Origin: Sphingobacterium endophyticum
GTDB lineage: Bacteria > Bacteroidota > Bacteroidia > Sphingobacteriales > Sphingobacteriaceae
Length of the DNA stretch: 64,000 bases
Direction of reading: 5' to 3'
NCBI RefSeq assembly: GCF_009733535.1
Contig: NZ_SMMI01000011.1
Location: 80,937-144,936 of the forward strand
Part shown: positions 8,017-18,797 of the stretch, piece by piece
Layout of the letters: each line of letters begins with the position of its first letter
Position numbering within the stretch: the first letter of the stretch is position 1
The notes under the pieces: model-generated
The model's input: the letters and a program-made list of their open reading frames with translations, nothing else
Told to the model about the DNA's origin: nothing
The model's database searches: none
Position numbers and translations under genes: made by a program

Positions 8017-8787
8017 TTAACTCTTTAATCGAGCATAGATAAGGATTCTTTTGAATGCATAGATAGCTGGAAATTTTCTATAGTGCTCCCCTATCCTTTT
8101 TTTGAATTCCTTAATAAATTCTTCCTTCTCCTCTCCTTTCAGTAATTCTATATATGGTATTACTGCTGAGCCTGCTATGAAATCATAGAAGTCATCTGCA
8201 GTTTCTCCAATGATTGGATAAACCTTTTGATAGATTTCAATATCTGTTAAATCATTTTCAAATAGAATTTGAGCATATTCATCCATAGTTAATACAGGAG
8301 AATTCCTTACAAAATGATTCAATTGACTGGCATAAGGTTCTTCTTGAACTAACTTCAACAGGATCTTGTTCAAAACATTTTCTGTTTGTACCGGCATCTG
8401 TATGGCTAATTGGCCATTAGGTTTTAATAATTTGACTATTCGTGGAAATAACTCTTGATGATTGTCAATCCATTGTAGGGCAGCATTGCTAAATACAAGA
8501 TCCCATTTGTCCTTAGAGAGTATGGTTTGCTCAATAGGTTCTAACTTGAACTTTAGCCTTCTATTCTCGTATTCTTTTGATTTAGCCAGCATTTCTGCTG
8601 AAGAATCAATTCCAATGATTTCAGCATTTTTAAAGCGATGTGTTATAATTGCTGTTTGTTCCCCTGTGCCACATCCAAGGTCGATTCCTTTTTCAATTCC
8701 ATCTTCATCGATCAATTCTAAAAGATCGTAAAAGGGTTTGTAACGTATATCTTTATAACGATTGTAGATTTCTGGATCCCAAGGCAT
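8017..8787 (-). CDS. Class I SAM-dependent methyltransferase, trans-aconitate 2-methyltransferase-like
   Basis: A 256-aa Rossmann methyltransferase. Motif I is GIDLGCGTGEQT (about residues 35-46), the acidic residue ending strand 2 is in EIIGIDSSAEML, and the motif IV region is DLVFSNAALQWIDNHQELFP. The start MPWDPEIYNRY and the C-terminal FPAIYAFKRI.IYARL pattern match Tam-like proteins that methylate trans-aconitate, though the substrate is uncertain. It precedes the PaiB-like gene by 17 bases, so the two may be co-transcribed. Confidence 0.82.
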   Translation of the reverse strand: MPWDPEIYNRYKDIRYKPFYDLLELIDEDGIEKGIDLGCGTGEQTAIITHRFKNAEIIGIDSSAEMLAKSKEYENRRLKFKLEPIEQTILSKDKWDLVFSNAALQWIDNHQELFPRIVKLLKPNGQLAIQMPVQTENVLNKILLKLVQEEPYASQLNHFVRNSPVLTMDEYAQILFENDLTDIEIYQKVYPIIGETADDFYDFIAGSAVIPYIELLKGEEKEEFIKEFKKRIGEHYRKFPAIYAFKRILIYARLKS

Positions 8788-9083
8788 AGCTTTTCTCTAT
8801 TTAATTTTAGTAAATGTGAATGTTATTGGCATTAATATAATTAGAATTTCGGTGATTTTGTTCATCATATCCCGATTGTTGCTTTTCTATACGGTTATAT
8901 TGGAAAGTTGATCTTAAGTACATCATAAGGTAATCATAAGTAGATCCTAAAATTTTTGTTTTTTTAATTGATTTTAATCTACAAATCATTCCTATTGAGC
9001 ATGCTTATTAGTTTTGCGATAACAAAATAAATCGTAAAATGATTAACTTAGGATGTTGAGTATATCTGTAATCAGAAAGAAAT

Positions 9084-9812
9084 ATGAAAGAAAAAGCAAG
9101 GGTCCTCCCTCCTATGGATAAGCATAGTATTTGTGCTCCTCCCGATGTTCCTATTCTACAATTTTATGAAGGAATATTTGATACTGTTTTCATTTCATTA
9201 AATCCATTTGCTCAGATTTTTGATTCTTCCAGCTATACATTGGAAAACTTTTGGGATGAGAAATTTGAGGAAAGTATTAAGCAACGAATCCTAAAGCACA
9301 CTAAATCGATTACTTGGGCAGAAATCATTCATAAAACCGACCTAAAGACTTTTGGTGAAATCGATATTGCATTGAGGACATCAATAGGCGGTTTAAATAA
9401 CCTAAGCCAAAATACAGACCTTGAGGATGCTCTATTAGATAAGATTGATCAATATCAGATCATGAGTCCAAGTGAAGGTAGTGTGCCCTATAGTATGATC
9501 AATTCAATTTTGAAAGCCATACAGCTATTGGGTTATGATTGGATATGCGTTGGATCAGAATTTGGAGATACCATGGAATTGGTTTGGATTGAGGATATAT
9601 TTAATGATATCAGACAGATCATTTTTGAGCCTAATTTATACACTTATGATCGGAAAATACTAATTACCTGCCATTGGGATAGCTTTCAGACCTATATTTG
9701 TTCCAATAAGGAAAATGTTCAATTTATTGTTGAGCAAGCGGGCCTTGAGGGATTTTATGCCAATAAAAACACTGAGATATATTGGAGTTTAAAGGAAAAT
9801 CAATTTGACTAA
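9084..9812 (+). CDS. Conserved-looking protein of unknown function
   Basis: A 242-aa soluble protein with no signal peptide or membrane segment. I do not recognise the family. Notable stretches are the N-terminal VLPPMDKHSICAPPDVPILQFY, a central Asp/Glu-rich helical part and GYDWICVGSEFGDTMELVWIED, followed by ILITCHWDSFQTYICS. The composition resembles genuine coding sequence, and the gene lies 60 bases upstream of a SulP transporter on the same strand. The start at 9084 is the first ATG in frame. Possible membership in an uncharacterised DUF family could not be tested here. Confidence 0.6.
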   Translation: MKEKARVLPPMDKHSICAPPDVPILQFYEGIFDTVFISLNPFAQIFDSSSYTLENFWDEKFEESIKQRILKHTKSITWAEIIHKTDLKTFGEIDIALRTSIGGLNNLSQNTDLEDALLDKIDQYQIMSPSEGSVPYSMINSILKAIQLLGYDWICVGSEFGDTMELVWIEDIFNDIRQIIFEPNLYTYDRKILITCHWDSFQTYICSNKENVQFIVEQAGLEGFYANKNTEIYWSLKENQFD

Positions 9813-9872
9813 CTGATTTTATTTAGATTTTTAGATGTAAAACATCATATTTGCTTCCCTAATTTAATTTTA

Positions 9873-11405
9873 ATGAAGCTTCAAGCTATCAGTTTACTTT
9901 CCAAAGAGAAGATTAATTATAAGAATGAGATTTTAGCGGGATTAACGGTGTCAATGACTATGATACCGGAATCTTTATCTTTTGCTATCCTAGCAGGTTT
10001 GAGTCCATTGACGGGGCTATATGCTGCATTTTTGATGGGTATTGTGACTGCACTGTTAGGTGGACGTCCTGGAATGGTTTCAGGAGGTGCAGGTGCTACG
10101 GTCGTTGTCTTAATTGCACTTGCTTCAACCCATGGTGTAGAATACCTTTTTGCTGCTGTAGCACTTGCAGGGGTATTCCAAATCCTGGTGGGCGCATTTA
10201 AGCTTGGGAAATTTGTACGATTAATTCCTCAACCGGTGATGTACGGATTTTTAAACGGTTTGGCGATTATTATCTTTATGGCCCAAGTCAAGCAGTTTAA
10301 GATTATACAGGATGGAATAGAAACTTGGATGACCGGTTCAGCACTCTATGTAATGTTGGGATTGACCATTCTAACGGTACTTACCGTTTTGATATTTCCT
10401 AAGATTACGAAAGCTATTCCAGCTTCCTTAATTGCCATCATTGTTACTTTTGCCTTGGTGTACTTCTTTAATATTGATACTAAGAAAGTTATAGACATAG
10501 CCAAAGTTAGTGGGGCATTTCCCTCCTTTCATATACCAGAAGTTCCTTTTAATCTTGAAACCTTAAAAATTATATTTCCATATGCTTCAGTTATGGCGGC
10601 AGTTGGTTTGATTGAATCTTTATTAACGTTGAATATGGTTGATGAAATCACAAATACAAAAGGAAGTTCTAACCAAGAAGCTATGGCACAAGGAACGGCA
10701 AATATAGTGAATGGATTTTTTGCTGGTATGGGAGGCTGTGCAATGGTTGCACAAACTTTAGTAAATATAAATGCTGGAGCCAGAACGAGGATTTCAGCTG
10801 TTGTAGGTGCCTTGGGAATTCTATTTGTTATTCTTGTAGGAGGACCAGTTATTGAGCAAATACCAATGGCAGCATTGGTAGGTGTCATGATGATGGTTGC
10901 TATTTCAACTTTCCAATGGGGTTTCTTAAGACTATTAACTAAAATGCCGAAATCGGATGTTTTGGTAGGTATTTTGGTTGCAGCCATAACGGTAGCACTC
11001 CATAATTTGGCGTTGGCAGTATTTGTAGGAGTTATCGTATCAGCCTTAGTCTTCGCATGGGATAATGCAAAAAGGATTCGGGCAAGAAAATCAACCGATG
11101 AAAATGGTATTAAGGTCTATGAAATTTATGGTCCGCTATTTTTTGGATCAACAAGAAATTTCATGGATAAGTTTGATATTAATGAAGATCCAGATCATAT
11201 CATAATCGATTTCAAGGAATCTAGAGTTGTGGATATGTCTGCGATAGAAATATTGAAAAAACTAATTCACAAATACCAAGATCTAAATAAGAAGGTAACA
11301 TTAAGACATCTCAGTCCGGATTGCGTAAGACTATTGGACCAAGCAAAGGGTTTTATAGAGGTAGATATTGAAGATGATCCGACTTATAAAGTAATGCCAA
11401 AGTGA
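9873..11405 (+). CDS. SulP family inorganic anion transporter with STAS domain
   Basis: A 510-aa SulP permease: an N-terminal soluble stretch (1-22), a hydrophobic domain with about 10-14 membrane segments from residue 23 to about 395 (starting AGLTVSMTMIPESLSFAI; the GLYAAFLMGIVTALLGGRPGMVSG segment is typical), and a cytoplasmic STAS domain (about 410-505) with the VVDMSAIEIL signature. Members carry sulfate, bicarbonate, molybdate or dicarboxylates; the substrate cannot be assigned. It is 4 kb from the sulfate operon and so is not an obvious partner. The gene ends at a strong bidirectional terminator facing the M60 peptidase gene. Confidence 0.9.
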   Translation: MKLQAISLLSKEKINYKNEILAGLTVSMTMIPESLSFAILAGLSPLTGLYAAFLMGIVTALLGGRPGMVSGGAGATVVVLIALASTHGVEYLFAAVALAGVFQILVGAFKLGKFVRLIPQPVMYGFLNGLAIIIFMAQVKQFKIIQDGIETWMTGSALYVMLGLTILTVLTVLIFPKITKAIPASLIAIIVTFALVYFFNIDTKKVIDIAKVSGAFPSFHIPEVPFNLETLKIIFPYASVMAAVGLIESLLTLNMVDEITNTKGSSNQEAMAQGTANIVNGFFAGMGGCAMVAQTLVNINAGARTRISAVVGALGILFVILVGGPVIEQIPMAALVGVMMMVAISTFQWGFLRLLTKMPKSDVLVGILVAAITVALHNLALAVFVGVIVSALVFAWDNAKRIRARKSTDENGIKVYEIYGPLFFGSTRNFMDKFDINEDPDHIIIDFKESRVVDMSAIEILKKLIHKYQDLNKKVTLRHLSPDCVRLLDQAKGFIEVDIEDDPTYKVMPK

Positions 11406-11406
11406 T

Positions 11407-11440
11407 AAAAAAAAACAGGCATAATTAGATATGCCTGCTT
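11407..11440. terminator. Bidirectional terminator between sulP and the M60 gene
   Basis: Perfect 8-bp stem CAGGCATA (11416-11423) / TATGCCTG (11430-11437), with an A-run on the left (serving the minus-strand gene) and a short T-run on the right, between convergent genes. Confidence 0.85.
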
Positions 11441-11462
11441 TCATAATATTGATAGTTAGTGA

Positions 11463-13067
11463 TTAAATCTTGTCAGATAAGGATGAGATATCAACTTTTG
11501 GCTTTGCTAGATTCATCGCTTTGATTGCATTCCTACATTCATCCACCATTTCTTTGGTCATTTTGTATTTGAAGTCTCCATAATCGTCGTATTCCATCTC
11601 TCCTACGTGGAAAAATCCATACTTGTCGAAGAATTCAGTTAAATCAGTTTGAGAAACTTCACAGGCAGTTTTCACAAAATTCAATTGATGTACAGCAGGG
11701 TTTCTTTCAACCACAGCAGCCTCGCGGCCCCATCTTTCTCTAATTTTTTGTCTGGAAGGTCTATTGTTAACATTTTGATTTCTTAATTTTTCAAACAAAT
11801 CTGGGTAAAAATCAGGTTGTTGGCCGGCTCCTTCAAAATAAAGCTGCAATTGCCAAAAAGGAACTAATCTATTGAATACGTCTGGATCTTGTAGGTAAGA
11901 TATTTTTTTATCAATAATATTAGCTTTGGCCTTATTGAAGTTATCTTGTTCCAAAATCCTTGATTTATTTCCGAAAGATCTCATCACATACAGCGAATAA
12001 ATATTGTTGCTCACTTCACCAAGGCCACCCCAACTTAACATTGGAGATGTTTGGTGCACATGACCTACTTCATGGCTAAAGCCCCAACAAGGATCTCCTT
12101 TGATCACTGAACTAGGATCAACAACCATTTTCATGGCATATCCTTGTTTATCACCCATGTAAGCAACTCCATCTCCATCCCTAAACATATAATAGTTATA
12201 GTTTACACGAGCTAAAATCTTATTTTTTGGAACTTTATTATATTTTTCCAGACCCATTAAGCGGTGTTGTCTGTAAACTAATGAGTCATAGTTGCTGATA
12301 AGTTCTTTACCTCTTCCATAGGCATAATTTTTCAAGGCTTCTACGGGATAGGCGGTCTGTATATGTTTACCTTTAGCGTCAAGGATAGGAAAAACGGCAT
12401 GATCGATAAAAGCATTCCAATCGGCATCAGAATGTTTATTGATATCAAAGTAACCGTTTACTTTACCAGAAATGAAGTGAATTTTAATAGGGCTTTCCTT
12501 TTCTGGTTGGTCTGAAAAATAGTTGATGTAAGCAAGACTACCAAAATCCTCCAAATCAATAATATTTACGCCATTTCTAAGCTTGAATTCCTTTTTTTCA
12601 ATTCCCCATCCTTTTGGGTCTTTTGTAGGATCATCTGGGTTTGGAGCCTTCCGCATCCAATTGGGCACGACTAATTTAATATCCTTTCCCTCTATTATTC
12701 CATCAGCAATGACAATATGTTTTCCAATAGGAAGGTAAACACCCGTAATATTTTCATATTTACTATAACCATCGCCAATACTCAATTCTTGTCCTAAGGT
12801 TTTTGGTGAGAGTAAAGCATTAAAGGTTGCAAATTTATAACTGTCAATTTTCTTTCCTGCAAGTAGTTCTTGCGCCAAGATTTTGATGTCTTCGTTTTTA
12901 ATTGTATTAATTTGCTTTTTATTTACGCCTTTCTTTAGGTTACTCGCTAAACCATCTTGAAAAATTGTTAAGTCGGAATAAACTTGATGAAGGTCTTCTG
13001 CACTCTGAGAAAAGGCACAAGAACTTAATAAAATTGCTAAACTAAATGATAAAAGATTTTTTTTCAT
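11463..13067 (-). CDS. Secreted M60-family zinc metallopeptidase
   Basis: A 534-aa exported protein. The zinc-binding HEVGH (332-336) is followed 14 residues later by the third ligand Glu351 in GEVSNNIYSLY, the extended HEXXH-X(8-28)-E pattern of M60/M60-like (enhancin, mucinase-type) peptidases. The N-terminus is a signal peptide; LSSC at residues 14-17 could act as a lipobox, or cleavage may follow AFSQS. The middle part (about 90-260) is beta-rich, as expected for the domain preceding M60 catalysis. Known relatives cleave O-glycosylated proteins such as mucins; whether this one does is inference. It is transcribed divergently from the beta-lactamase gene. Confidence 0.87.
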   Translation of the reverse strand: MKKNLLSFSLAILLSSCAFSQSAEDLHQVYSDLTIFQDGLASNLKKGVNKKQINTIKNEDIKILAQELLAGKKIDSYKFATFNALLSPKTLGQELSIGDGYSKYENITGVYLPIGKHIVIADGIIEGKDIKLVVPNWMRKAPNPDDPTKDPKGWGIEKKEFKLRNGVNIIDLEDFGSLAYINYFSDQPEKESPIKIHFISGKVNGYFDINKHSDADWNAFIDHAVFPILDAKGKHIQTAYPVEALKNYAYGRGKELISNYDSLVYRQHRLMGLEKYNKVPKNKILARVNYNYYMFRDGDGVAYMGDKQGYAMKMVVDPSSVIKGDPCWGFSHEVGHVHQTSPMLSWGGLGEVSNNIYSLYVMRSFGNKSRILEQDNFNKAKANIIDKKISYLQDPDVFNRLVPFWQLQLYFEGAGQQPDFYPDLFEKLRNQNVNNRPSRQKIRERWGREAAVVERNPAVHQLNFVKTACEVSQTDLTEFFDKYGFFHVGEMEYDDYGDFKYKMTKEMVDECRNAIKAMNLAKPKVDISSLSDKI

Positions 13068-13274
13068 AATAATAATTGATTCTGGAATAAGGCCTAAAAT
13101 ACAGTTAATTTATTATCTTAAAAGTCTTTGAAAACTATCAAATAGCTATAACAGGGCTTAATTGAAGATGCAAACGTTTGAGTAAAATTTACTTTGCATA
13201 AAAATGATTTTTTGAATTACAATAAATTTTTTAATCAGACCGTTGATAAATAAAAAATACATATCCTAATTAAT

Positions 13275-14192
13275 ATGATCCAAAAACTAAGTTCACTTAC
13301 CCTCCTTATTCTTTTAGCCTGTCAAATATCCTTTGGACAAGACAAAGCAAATCTTGAATCAAAAATAAATGCTATACTATCAAATTATGACGCCAAAGTT
13401 GGTGTTGCGATTAACAATAATGATTTTTCTGAAAGTATCCTAATTAATTCGGAGCATCCATTTCCATTACAGAGCACATATAAATTTCATTTAGGGATTG
13501 TAATTTTGGATCAAGTTGATCAAGGTAAATTGACTTTAGACCAACCCATTAGCATATCTAAAAAATCAGTCACAACAGATATGTACAGCCCAATCAAGGA
13601 TAAATATCCGAATGGCACTACCCTACCTTTACATGAAGTGCTGCGTTATACCATAGCAGAAAGTGATAATGTGGGTTGTGATATTCTTTTCGAATTATTA
13701 GGAGGTCCTGATTTTGTTCAGAAATATTTTGATGATCAAGGCTATCAAGATCTTTCTATAAAATTGATTGAGGAAATTCAGCAGGCCAACTGGGATTTAC
13801 AATTTGACAATTGGACTAAAGTAAAAACCTCCAATAAAATATTATTTGATTATTATAAAAATTCCAAGCAACAGCTATCTGAGGCATCTTATAAATTTCT
13901 ATGGGATACCATGCGTTCAACAAGTACAGGACGGAACAGAATTAAAGGATTATTACCACAAGGCACAGTCGTTGCCCACAAAACGGGCTATTCAGGTGTC
14001 AATAAAACAACTCAAGTCATTGCAGCTGTCAATGATATTGGAGTTGTGTCTCTTCCGAATGGAGAAGTGTTCTATATTTCTGTTTATGTAACAGATTCAA
14101 AAGAAACAGAACCGAGAAGTGCCGAAATTATTGCTAAGGTTTCCAAAGCAGCTTATGACTATTTTGTTGTAAATTCGAATAAGAAAAAATGA
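13275..14192 (+). CDS. Class A beta-lactamase (subclass A2-like)
   Basis: A 305-aa periplasmic serine beta-lactamase. Signal peptide of about 21 residues ending SFGQ. Active-site motifs: STYK (67-70, nucleophile S67), SDN (130-132), an EEIQQANWDLQFDNW omega-loop segment (166-180) with a Glu at the Glu166 position, and KTG (236-238). The omega-loop layout and the following NWT resemble the PER/CGA/VEB group found in Bacteroidota (subclass A2). All catalytic residues are intact, so the enzyme should hydrolyse penicillins and possibly cephalosporins; the spectrum is inference. The DUF4256 gene starts one base after its stop, so the two are probably one transcript. Confidence 0.92.
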   Translation: MIQKLSSLTLLILLACQISFGQDKANLESKINAILSNYDAKVGVAINNNDFSESILINSEHPFPLQSTYKFHLGIVILDQVDQGKLTLDQPISISKKSVTTDMYSPIKDKYPNGTTLPLHEVLRYTIAESDNVGCDILFELLGGPDFVQKYFDDQGYQDLSIKLIEEIQQANWDLQFDNWTKVKTSNKILFDYYKNSKQQLSEASYKFLWDTMRSTSTGRNRIKGLLPQGTVVAHKTGYSGVNKTTQVIAAVNDIGVVSLPNGEVFYISVYVTDSKETEPRSAEIIAKVSKAAYDYFVVNSNKKK

Positions 14193-14193
14193 T

Positions 14194-14754
14194 ATGAAAA
14201 ATCAAACATACTTGGACGAAACTAGGCGTATAGAGCTTCTTGAAATTTTAAAGAAACGATTTGAGAAAAACATGCATCGGCATAATGGGATGAAATGGGA
14301 TGATATCCATCAAAAACTGTTGAAATCTCCGGAGAAACTTTTAGCCATTAATGAAATGGAAGAAACCGAGGGAGAGCCAGATGTTGTTTCCATTTATGAT
14401 AATGATGAAATAATTTTTATTGACTGTTCAGCAGAAAGCCCCAAAGGACGCAGGAGTCTATGTTATGATCAGGATGCATTAGAATCAAGGAAGGAGCATA
14501 AACCAAAAAACTCAGCCATTCAATTGGCAAAAGAGATGGGGATTAAAATATTGAATGAAGAAGAATATGCTGCATTACAATCGTTAGGAAATTTTGATTT
14601 AAAGACATCTAGTTGGTTGGAGACCAATTCTGAGATTAGAGACTTAGGGGGTGCAATTTTTGGAGATTTTCGGTTTGGACGAGTATTTACTTATCATAAT
14701 GGAGCTGAATCCTATTATGCTGCAAGAGGATTCCGAGGTATAGTTAAAGTTTAA
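14194..14754 (+). CDS. DUF4256 family protein
   Basis: A 186-aa cytoplasmic protein of the DUF4256 family, recognised by MHRHNGMKWDDI, MEETEGEPDVV, EIIFIDCSAESPKGRRSLCYDQ and the C-terminal FGDFRFGRVFTYHNGAESYYAARGFRG pattern. No biochemical role is established for the family. The start is one base after the beta-lactamase stop, implying co-transcription. Nothing is truncated; the length is typical. Confidence 0.88.
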   Translation: MKNQTYLDETRRIELLEILKKRFEKNMHRHNGMKWDDIHQKLLKSPEKLLAINEMEETEGEPDVVSIYDNDEIIFIDCSAESPKGRRSLCYDQDALESRKEHKPKNSAIQLAKEMGIKILNEEEYAALQSLGNFDLKTSSWLETNSEIRDLGGAIFGDFRFGRVFTYHNGAESYYAARGFRGIVKV

Positions 14755-14791
14755 GTAGAATTTTTTCTTAAATTTAATATAAAATTGGGTT

Positions 14792-15283
14792 ATGGGAATG
14801 TATTGCACCCTTCGCAGGGTATCCATGGAAAAAATTGCAGCCTACTTGAATAGTAGTCAATTATTGGAGGATGACTTTTATTCAAATGAGCTTACTGAAG
14901 TTCCACAATTGGATATTGACAAGGCTTGGGATGGAATACATTTTCTATTGACAGGAAATTCTATCTCCAAACATGAGCATCCACTTTCGGCAGTTATAAC
15001 AGGAATGCTTGATATCGACGAGAATCAAGATTTTGGATATGGCCCCGCAAGGTATATTGATTCCCAAGCCGTAAAAAGTTTAAATGAGAAAATTAAATTC
15101 ATAGACCTGGAGATGCTATTATTAAGTTTTAATCCACATAAAATGGCAGAACTTAATGTATATCCCGAAATATGGGAGGATGCGCATGCATTTGAATATT
15201 TGCGAGAATATTTTGTTAAACTGCAGAGTTTTTACCAGCATGCGGCCTGGGCTAATGAAGGAATCGTAATCATTATCAATTAA
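14792..15283 (+). CDS. DUF1877 (YfbM-like) family protein
   Basis: A 163-aa protein with the YfbM/DUF1877 hallmarks: the MGMYCTLRRVS start, LDIDKAWDGIHFLLTG, GPARYIDSQAVKSLNEKI, and YLREYFVKLQSFYQHAAWANEGIVIII at the C-terminus. The family structure is known but its function is not. It follows the DUF4256 gene by 37 bases on the same strand and converges with the minus-strand TIM-barrel gene, with no strong terminator between them. Confidence 0.88.
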   Translation: MGMYCTLRRVSMEKIAAYLNSSQLLEDDFYSNELTEVPQLDIDKAWDGIHFLLTGNSISKHEHPLSAVITGMLDIDENQDFGYGPARYIDSQAVKSLNEKIKFIDLEMLLLSFNPHKMAELNVYPEIWEDAHAFEYLREYFVKLQSFYQHAAWANEGIVIIIN

Positions 15284-15315
15284 TCATAAAACTCAATTCA
15301 AGCAAAGGAAGTTTC

Positions 15316-16224
15316 CTATAATTTCATTTGTATAATGCGGTCTAATTGTTCGGAAACTTTCTTTAAAAAAATACGATCACCAGAACCAACTTCCAAAGTC
15401 ATATATTCACCCTTATAATCAATATCATTAATAGTCTTCATCACCTTAGACCAATTAACATCACCTTCGGTTAATTCAACGCCAAACCCCTTCCCTAGTC
15501 CCTGTTCGTTCATAATTTTTTTGCTAAATTCTTTGACATGTAGTTTAAAGACTTTATCGCCTAATATTTCTAGCCAGTGTTCAGGCCATCCATATCGAAG
15601 GATATTTCCCAAGTCAAAATACCAACCAACTAAAGGATGATTAATCTTATCTAAAAATTCTTTTGCTTCAACAGGGCTTAAAATCAAGTTATTCCATACA
15701 TTTTCAATTCCAATTTTAATTCCGGTCTTTTCAGCATGAGGAATAAGCCTTTTGATAGAATCAAGTGCATTATCATAAGCAGTTTTGTAGGAAACAGTAT
15801 CACTAACAACTCCCGGCACTACTAAAACGGTGTCCCCTCCTAGCTCCTTAGTTTGTTGAAGAGATTTTGCAACTGATTCAATCGTAAAATTGCGAACTGC
15901 GGGATCGGGATCAGATAAAGGTTTGCCCCAATGATCCTTGTTGACGGTAGATGGGATTTCAATGCCTGTTTTTTCCCTTGCATTTAATAATTCTTGGATA
16001 GGGATTTCCAATGGACTATTAAATTCAATTCCATCAAATCCCAAATCCTTTACAAGTTTAAATTTATCAAGAACAGAGAGTTCTTCTTTGATCATATAAT
16101 AGCCTAATCCTTTTTTTATTTTAACAGGATTTGAAGAAATATCTGTTGCATATGCCAATGAATTGGAAAAATAACTTGCTGCTCCTAGGATACTGATTGA
16201 CTTGATGAAATCTTTACGTAACAT
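15316..16224 (-). CDS. Exported sugar phosphate isomerase/epimerase-like TIM-barrel protein
   Basis: A 302-aa AP-endonuclease-2/xylose-isomerase-like TIM barrel. The open frame extends upstream to 16398 inside the neighbouring gene; the ATG at 16224 was chosen because it begins a clear export signal (MLRKDFIKSISILGAASYF) and starts 34 bases after that gene's stop. Barrel landmarks include LGFDGIEFNSP, a helix with VVPGVV, GIKIGIENVWN, VGWYFDLGNILRYG, KLHVKEFS and YMTLEVGSGD, which provide the usual Glu/Asp/His metal ligands. The substrate is unknown. Secreted members are common next to Bacteroidota carbohydrate genes, but no such genes adjoin here. Confidence 0.82.
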   Translation of the reverse strand: MLRKDFIKSISILGAASYFSNSLAYATDISSNPVKIKKGLGYYMIKEELSVLDKFKLVKDLGFDGIEFNSPLEIPIQELLNAREKTGIEIPSTVNKDHWGKPLSDPDPAVRNFTIESVAKSLQQTKELGGDTVLVVPGVVSDTVSYKTAYDNALDSIKRLIPHAEKTGIKIGIENVWNNLILSPVEAKEFLDKINHPLVGWYFDLGNILRYGWPEHWLEILGDKVFKLHVKEFSKKIMNEQGLGKGFGVELTEGDVNWSKVMKTINDIDYKGEYMTLEVGSGDRIFLKKVSEQLDRIIQMKL

Positions 16225-16258
16225 GTTAATAAAAGGTTTAGTTGTTAAATATATGGAA

Positions 16259-17281
16259 TTAAAACCAATTGCTATATGCAAATACGCCGGCAGTTCCGCC
16301 GGTATGAATAAATAATATAGGTTTGCCTTTTGGGAATTTTCCTTTTTTGATATCATGTACAAGGCCGGTAAATGCTTTTCCGGTATATACAGGGTCAAGG
16401 ATAATACCCTCAGTTTTAGCCAGGTGTTTTATCGTTTTCAAAGTTTCTTCATTAGGTATGCCATAAGCTTCCCCAACATATTCATTACTTAACAAATAGT
16501 CATTTAGACTAGCAAATTGATTTTTCAAATGAAAAATATCCAATATTTGATTTGTAATGTCATGAGTTTCTCTAAGAAGAGGTTCTCTTTCATGCTGTAC
16601 ATTATATGCATGAATAAACATTTTCTTTTCCATAATCAGATAGCCTGCAACCAATCCTGCATGGGTACCGCCAGAACCACTCGCAAGTGCGATATGTTGA
16701 AAATCCAATCCCAATTCAGAAGCTTGGTTTTCTATTTGATAGGCAGCCCTTGCATACCCCAATCCACCAATGGTATTTGACCCTCCTACTGGAATGATGT
16801 AGACGGTCTCTCCTTCCGAAGCATAGTGTTTTGCTAAATTAGATATAAAGGTTGATGCAGTTCCATCATTAGGGATTTCATGTATATTGGCATCCACTAT
16901 ATTATCAAGGACAAGATTTCCATTTAGTTGATAACTTTCAGTATCCAATGGAACAGAATTCTTAAGAACAAGGTCCACTTCAAACCCCATCATTTTTGCA
17001 GTAATTGCCGTTAAGCGGGCATGGTTGGATTGTCTTGCCCCTACTGTTATGATCCGGTTTGCCCTTTGGGATTTGGCTTCAGCTAATAAAAATTCCAATT
17101 TTCTTAATTTATTTCCACCTGTCCCCAATTCGGAAAGGTCATCCCTTTTTATAAAAATTTCTGTATCTAATTCTTTACTCAAATGTCTGAGGTGCACTAA
17201 AGGAGTCTCCTGATTCATTAGGGAAATACGATTGTAACCATTTTTAATTAAAAGTGCATCGAAGGTTTGAATATCTTTCAT
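16259..17281 (-). CDS. PLP-dependent D-cysteine desulfhydrase/ACC deaminase family enzyme
   Basis: A 340-aa fold-type II PLP enzyme. The Schiff-base lysine is in GTGGNKLRKLEFLL (about residues 54-67), followed by the SNHARLTA motif that binds the substrate carboxylate. The GGSNTIGGLGY loop and ALASGSGGTHAGLVAG phosphate-binding loop are intact, and ILFIHTGGTAGVFAY ends the protein. Relatives are D-cysteine desulfhydrase (D-Cys to pyruvate, H2S and ammonia) and ACC deaminase; the former is more likely but not certain. It is transcribed divergently from gdhA and probably together with the downstream TIM-barrel gene. Confidence 0.87.
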   Translation of the reverse strand: MKDIQTFDALLIKNGYNRISLMNQETPLVHLRHLSKELDTEIFIKRDDLSELGTGGNKLRKLEFLLAEAKSQRANRIITVGARQSNHARLTAITAKMMGFEVDLVLKNSVPLDTESYQLNGNLVLDNIVDANIHEIPNDGTASTFISNLAKHYASEGETVYIIPVGGSNTIGGLGYARAAYQIENQASELGLDFQHIALASGSGGTHAGLVAGYLIMEKKMFIHAYNVQHEREPLLRETHDITNQILDIFHLKNQFASLNDYLLSNEYVGEAYGIPNEETLKTIKHLAKTEGIILDPVYTGKAFTGLVHDIKKGKFPKGKPILFIHTGGTAGVFAYSNWF

Positions 17282-17388
17282 AAAATAAAATTAGGAAATT
17301 AATAGTAGGAATTAAAAAGCTAAAATATTGGCATTTTTATGATATTTTTGGTAATATTGCGGTGAATCATATAATTATTTATCAATAA

Positions 17389-18723
<1,335 letters not shown>

Positions 18724-18748
18724 AATAGTAATAATTTATATTTTTGAA

Positions 18749-18778
18749 GTTCTGGTCTTAATTGACCAGAACTTTTTT
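18749..18778 (+). terminator. Terminator after gdhA
   Basis: Perfect stem GTTCTGGTC (18749-18757) / GACCAGAAC (18764-18772), six-base loop and six T at 18773-18778. Confidence 0.92.
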
Positions 18779-18797
18779 ATTTATTAACTGACATATT

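Noticed and set aside
8807..8989. 60-aa minus-strand ORF upstream of the methyltransferase gene
   Set aside because: Composition is unlike a protein (rich in Tyr, Asn and Ile from AT-rich DNA), with no motif or conserved start; most likely chance.
10529..10987. 152-aa minus-strand ORF inside the SulP gene
   Set aside because: It is the opposite-strand shadow of a strongly supported membrane protein and carries no independent motif.
15316..16398. Longer start for the exported TIM-barrel protein
   Set aside because: The extra 58 residues lie inside the upstream desulfhydrase gene and are antisequence-like; the export signal begins at the ATG at 16224.
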